Shown: positions 23,441 through 26,114 of the stretch, piece after piece
How positions within the stretch are numbered: position 1 is the stretch's first letter
Layout: each line of letters starts with the position of its first letter
Origin: an uncultured Pedobacter sp.
GTDB lineage: Bacteria > Bacteroidota > Bacteroidia > Sphingobacteriales > Sphingobacteriaceae
Assembly (NCBI GenBank): GCA_946478755.1
Contig: CAMLDJ010000048.1
Coordinates: 1-26,114 of the forward strand
Direction of reading: 5' to 3'
Length of the DNA stretch: 26,114 nucleotides
Notes under the pieces: generated by a model
Told to the model about the DNA's origin: nothing
Seen by the model: the letters and a program-made list of their open reading frames with translations, nothing else
Database searches by the model: none
Position numbers and translations under genes: made by a program

Positions 23441-23476
23441 AAAGGAGGCTGTACCCTGTGGGGTACAGCCCCTTTA
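23441..23476 (+). terminator. Strong intrinsic terminator after the beta-helix lipoprotein
   Basis: GGCTGTACCC (23447-23456) and GGGTACAGCC (23461-23470) form a perfect 10-bp stem with loop TGTG. Further pairing of AAGG with CTTT lies outside one mismatch, and TTTATT follows. It starts about 20 bases after the stop codon. Confidence 0.85.
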
Positions 23477-23480
23477 TTAC

Positions 23481-23500
23481 AAAAACAGACAGCTGTTTTT
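23481..23500 (+). terminator. Second hairpin ahead of the downstream lipoprotein
   Basis: AAAAACAG ACAG CTGTTTTT is a perfect 8-bp stem ending in five T, 19 bases before the next ATG and ten bases after the first terminator. It may be a back-up terminator or a regulatory hairpin that keeps the downstream lipoprotein low relative to the upstream one. Confidence 0.5.
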
Positions 23501-23519
23501 AAATGTAATGACCCTTTAT

Positions 23520-24593
23520 ATGAAACTAAAATTTTTTACCCTTTTCTTTTTTTCTGCTGTTGTAACCTTAAGTTTATCTTGCCGCAAAGCAGAACTTCTT
23601 CAACCAGATCCTGCTAAAATTATCCAGTTAAACATTACCGGCGCATCTGATGTAGCATTAGAATATCTGTATAAAGACAGTATTATAGCTACGCCACCTG
23701 TTGGTAGTATTAACGTAAAAACCCTCCTCTCTGTAAAAGGCGAGAATGCTACTTTAAAGGTGAGAAAAAAAGGCACCTCAGAAATATTGCTAACCAAAAC
23801 CATCACAGCAATACCATTTGATCAGAACATCAGTTTGTTTTATGATGGAACCAAAATATACAACAGTGCCATTTCGCTGATTGTTAAAGGCTTTGCCTTA
23901 TCTGGTGAAATCGAATTCTTATTAGATGGAAAATTATTGTCGTCGGGCACCAGCATCATCAATAGTAACTTTTTTATCCTTATTGATAAAGGAACCTCGA
24001 GGGAAATTACCATCCGCAAGAAAGGAACAACCGAAATTCTCTTTACCAAAACAATCGAATCTGAAATAGCAAGGCAGAATATTGATTTCTTTTTTGATGG
24101 AACCAAAATTACAAATAACGTTAAACTCACTCCACCGGCAAATCCTGCCAATATGATGATCAGTGCCAAGTTCGAAACCATATTTGCCCCACAATTTAAA
24201 AATGTTGATGTAGATATTGTTTTTTATACAAAACCTAAATCTGCCACCATTACAACAGCAGGAACCAAAGTTACACCAGAACTTAGGCTTACCCTTAAGA
24301 AAGATGGCTCGTTCAATTCGATAGAACTTCCGGCCCTGCCAGGACCGGATTACATCTATAGCTTTGATGTATTTGAATCGGGAACAAACAATGTCCCTTA
24401 CACTACCACAGCCTCACCATTTGTAAACGCAGCATTTCCATTTAAACAGAACGAAGGAAGGTATGGCGCAATTAATTTCGAAGCAAATGCATCCAAGCTG
24501 TTTATTATAAAGGATACCAAAAATTTAGCTTCCACAACAAGATCTACCTATTTTTCAGGTGCTATTACAGATCTTTCAGAATATTTCAGATAA
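23520..24593 (+). CDS. Lipoprotein with an internal duplication, unknown function
   Basis: The start MKLKFFTLFFFSAVVTLSLSC gives a classic lipoprotein signal with Cys21; an ATG four codons upstream is also open. The 357-residue product contains two related halves: LKVRKKGTSEILLTKTI (79-95) and ITIRKKGTTEILFTKTI (163-179), each followed 7 to 8 residues later by a QNIxxFFDGTKI-type strand. The period is 84 residues. The repeats look like small beta-sandwich units. A C-terminal region (about 200-357, PANPANMMISAKFETIF onwards) shows no such repeat. I do not recognise a family. The gene is last in the ECF sigma/FecR/receptor/lipoprotein series and should be membrane-anchored, perhaps on the cell surface next to the receptor. 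Two hairpins precede it, so it may be read through at a low level or have its own promoter. Confidence 0.8.
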   Translation: MKLKFFTLFFFSAVVTLSLSCRKAELLQPDPAKIIQLNITGASDVALEYLYKDSIIATPPVGSINVKTLLSVKGENATLKVRKKGTSEILLTKTITAIPFDQNISLFYDGTKIYNSAISLIVKGFALSGEIEFLLDGKLLSSGTSIINSNFFILIDKGTSREITIRKKGTTEILFTKTIESEIARQNIDFFFDGTKITNNVKLTPPANPANMMISAKFETIFAPQFKNVDVDIVFYTKPKSATITTAGTKVTPELRLTLKKDGSFNSIELPALPGPDYIYSFDVFESGTNNVPYTTTASPFVNAAFPFKQNEGRYGAINFEANASKLFIIKDTKNLASTTRSTYFSGAITDLSEYFR

Positions 24594-24618
24594 GTTAAAT
24601 ACTGTTCTAACAGGGCAT

Positions 24619-24661
24619 AGGGGAAAACCAAAGCTAACTGCAATGGGTATTCCCCTTTTTC
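24619..24661 (+). terminator. Intrinsic terminator ending the lipoprotein series
   Basis: AGGGGAA (24619-24625) pairs with TTCCCCT (24650-24656) across a 24-base loop and is followed by TTTTTCTTT. It starts 25 bases after the stop codon. Confidence 0.65.
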
Positions 24662-24793
24662 TTTCATTACAATTTGCGCATCAACCTATTGACAACAATC
24701 ATTTAGCTTACAACATGATTTAAATCAGCTACTGATTCATTTATTTGAGCTACTGAACAATCGGTAAAAGCAATTCTAGCTTTACAAGAAAGA

Positions 24794-25003
24794 TTATTGA
24801 CTGATTTGGTGTGATTTTTTTCCAAGTACCCAGCGGTTCCGCATGCAACGGTAACACCTGTAACGTTTCATGGGCAACCAGAATAACAGGGTTTTCATCA
24901 TAAATGTCCGTGGAATTCTTTCCATATCCGATTTATCACCCTTACCGCATGGGCATGCACCTTGAAAATGACCATTGCCAATTGATTCGATTGCTGCTGT
25001 CAT
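24794..25003 (-). CDS. Small four-cysteine protein (zinc-ribbon-like)
   Basis: A 69-residue product, MTAAIESIGN..., with a C17-x-C19 pair (ACPCGKGDK) and a C50-x2-C53 pair (KRYRCYRCMRNRW) separated by a stretch containing RTFMMKTLLFWLPMKRYRC. The pattern of two cysteine pairs with a basic, aromatic PxKRYRCYxC centre resembles small Bacteroidota zinc-ribbon-like proteins of unknown function. No signal peptide is evident. It stands alone on the minus strand, opposite the lipoprotein series, with no obvious partner. The plus strand between 24662 and 24793 holds nothing I can identify. Confidence 0.55.
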   Translation of the reverse strand: MTAAIESIGNGHFQGACPCGKGDKSDMERIPRTFMMKTLLFWLPMKRYRCYRCMRNRWVLGKKSHQISQ

Positions 25004-25126
25004 GACACAAAAAATTGAAAACTTATACTAAACATATAGATTACCAAAAATATAGCGCTAATGTTAATATAAAATAACCTATTCAATACCAAACAGGTTG
25101 CCCCCCACATCAAGAAAATCTTGTAA

Positions 25127-25459
25127 TTATTTCCTGACCTTTCTATAAAGCCTGGCTATTTTTTTAGCGTCCTTTTTAAATGTTTCCAGATAGTCTTCTA
25201 TTTCTTTCTTTGATAATGTTTCGATCTTCGCTTTAACCGCATGCTTAAAACTACCTACTGCAAGTAACTGGTTTTTACTGTCGCGAAATTTCACATTCGG
25301 AAAAAGTTCTGTAATATGACGTTTGTTTCTTTCCCTGATTTCGCTCAGTTTGGTAAAAGATTTTGAATTTGTATCGCTATTTAAATCTGTGAGCGAATCA
25401 TAATAATCATAATCGTTAATGTAATTGATCACGCTGAGGGTAACAATGTTCGAATCCAT
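25127..25459 (-). CDS. Conserved-looking hypothetical protein
   Basis: The start is taken as MDSNIVTLSVINYINDYDYY (110 residues), although the frame is open 27 codons further upstream. The product is cytoplasmic and strongly charged: an acidic N-terminal third (DYDYYDSLTDLNSDTNS) is followed by basic, helical segments (LSEIRERNKRHITELFPNVK, LSKKEIEDYLETFKKDAKKI, ARLYRKVRK). The central FRDSKNQLLAVGSFKHAVKA could be a short beta hairpin. No domain is recognised. The helical basic C-terminus would allow nucleic-acid or protein binding, but this is only a guess. It is divergent from the membrane-protein gene at 25657. Confidence 0.6.
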   Translation of the reverse strand: MDSNIVTLSVINYINDYDYYDSLTDLNSDTNSKSFTKLSEIRERNKRHITELFPNVKFRDSKNQLLAVGSFKHAVKAKIETLSKKEIEDYLETFKKDAKKIARLYRKVRK

Positions 25460-25612
25460 ATTTACTTTTGTTTCAGTTAAATATAACAGTTTGTGTTTAA
25501 AATACACCGTACTGTATAAAATATGTAACTCAACAAACAAATCCAGTTTAGTACTTTATTCAGGCTATAAAATCTAAACCGATGTAATTTTTTTGCCTGA
25601 TCATTCATATAG

Positions 25613-25624
25613 ATGTAATTACAT
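25613..25624. promoter_or_regulatory. Palindrome in a divergent promoter region
   Basis: ATGTAATTACAT is a perfect 12-bp palindrome 33 bases before the membrane-protein start. Its left half, GATGTAATT, also occurs 31 bp upstream at 25581-25589. It is a candidate repressor site, for example for the TetR-type protein encoded at the window end, but this is untested. Confidence 0.3.
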
Positions 25625-25656
25625 TATTTCATAGCTTTACCAGCAAAAAATACAGC

Positions 25657-25917
25657 ATGATGAACTTAGTGATGTCAATTATCGGATGGTCTGGAGTAGC
25701 ATTTTGTACCCTTGGGTATCTTTTTTTAAGCATGAAATTAATCCGTGCTGATTCACTCTCCTTTCAGGCCCTAAACATATTGGGTGGTTTATGCTTAGCC
25801 ATAACCGCGTTAAACACCCACGATCTACCAAATGCTGTAGCAAATGTGCTCTGGATGTCTATTGGTTTATATGCTTTAAGCAGGCAGTTTAGCAAACGGG
25901 AGCAGAAACAGCCTTAA
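25657..25917 (+). CDS. CBU_0592-like small membrane protein
   Basis: An 86-residue protein with three predicted transmembrane helices: IGWSGVAFCTLGYLFLSM, FQALNILGGLCLAITALNT and NAVANVLWMSIGLYALS. The GxGxxxxTLGYLxLS start, the polar RADSLSFQALNILGG centre and the NVLWMSIG end match the CBU_0592-type family of small bacterial membrane proteins of unknown function. ATG 25657 or the next codon, also ATG, could be used. Its 3' end overlaps the convergent regulator gene by 29 bp, so the two may be linked functionally. Confidence 0.75.
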   Translation: MMNLVMSIIGWSGVAFCTLGYLFLSMKLIRADSLSFQALNILGGLCLAITALNTHDLPNAVANVLWMSIGLYALSRQFSKREQKQP

Positions 25918-26114
25918 CAGGTGATATGGAAAGTGCATCATATGCTTTTTGTTTATAATAGGCTAAACGATCTAAATAAGCTTTCTTATCGCTTTCCATT
26001 GAAAGATAAAAATAAGCACCATCAACCAGTACAAAAATAAAATCAGCAGTATCCTGAGGATTCTCAACATCCGTGATATGCTGTTCGTTGCAATGCTCAA
26101 TCATCAGGGCTAGA
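25889..26114 (-). CDS. Probable TetR family regulator, C-terminal part (partial)
   Basis: The frame is open to the window edge on the minus strand (LALMIEHCNEQHITDVENPQ at the entry), so the gene continues outside. The visible 75 codons end at 25889 and include DTADFIFVLVDGAYFYLSME and KKAYLDRLAYYKQKAYDALS, the pattern of the last two helices of Bacteroidota TetR/AcrR regulators. The DNA-binding half is not in view, so the call rests on the ligand-domain pattern alone. Confidence 0.5.
   Translation of the reverse strand, partial: LALMIEHCNEQHITDVENPQDTADFIFVLVDGAYFYLSMESDKKAYLDRLAYYKQKAYDALSISPVKAVSAPVC

Noticed and set aside
22121..24593. Reading the two lipoproteins as SusD-like proteins
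   Set aside because: Neither shows the helical TPR-like pattern or usual length of SusD; the first is beta-helix-like and the second is built of beta repeats.

Overview
This looks like a chromosomal segment of a Bacteroidota bacterium, most probably a Sphingobacteriaceae member such as Pedobacter (inference from gene content). The signs are: an ECF sigma factor, a FecR/DUF4974 anti-sigma factor and an STN-domain TonB receptor in a row; two large TonB-dependent receptors with carboxypeptidase-regulatory-like N-terminal domains; almost no Shine-Dalgarno sequences; promoter-like TAnnTTTG boxes; several lipoproteins; and a rich set of carbohydrate-active enzymes. No tRNA, rRNA, CRISPR array, transposase or phage gene was seen.

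Region 1 (1-3270) is the end of a plus-strand xylan-type operon. A GH3 enzyme of the beta-xylosidase type, cut by the window start, abuts a GH67 alpha-glucuronidase. A strong hairpin terminator and a roughly 140-bp inverted-repeat element follow.

Region 2 (3307-6754, minus strand) holds regulators with small enzymes: a SnoaL-like protein, a Crp/Fnr regulator, an aldo/keto reductase and an AraC regulator. Region 3 (7098-9611) is a siderophore-type TonB receptor behind a palindromic operator, ended by a terminator shared with the convergent operon. Region 4 (9718-12457, minus) is a two-gene operon, GH88 then DUF2264, with 13-bp direct repeats upstream of its start. It shares a glucuronic-acid theme with the GH67 gene. 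Region 5 (12492-14253) is a divergent LysR / methyltransferase pair, followed by what looks like a frameshifted small gene.

Region 6 (14687-24660, plus) is the most interesting part: an S41 peptidase lipoprotein, an ECF sigma factor, a repeat-filled 506-bp gap, a FecR anti-sigma factor, a short leader ORF with a hairpin inside it, an STN-type TonB receptor, a beta-helix-like lipoprotein that appears highly expressed, and a lipoprotein with an internal duplication. It reads as a cell-surface signalling and uptake system in which a non-SusD lipoprotein pair takes the partner role. The substrate is unknown.

Region 7 (24794-26114) holds small genes: a four-cysteine protein, an unknown 110-residue protein, a CBU_0592-like membrane protein, and the C-terminal end of a probable TetR regulator that runs off the window.
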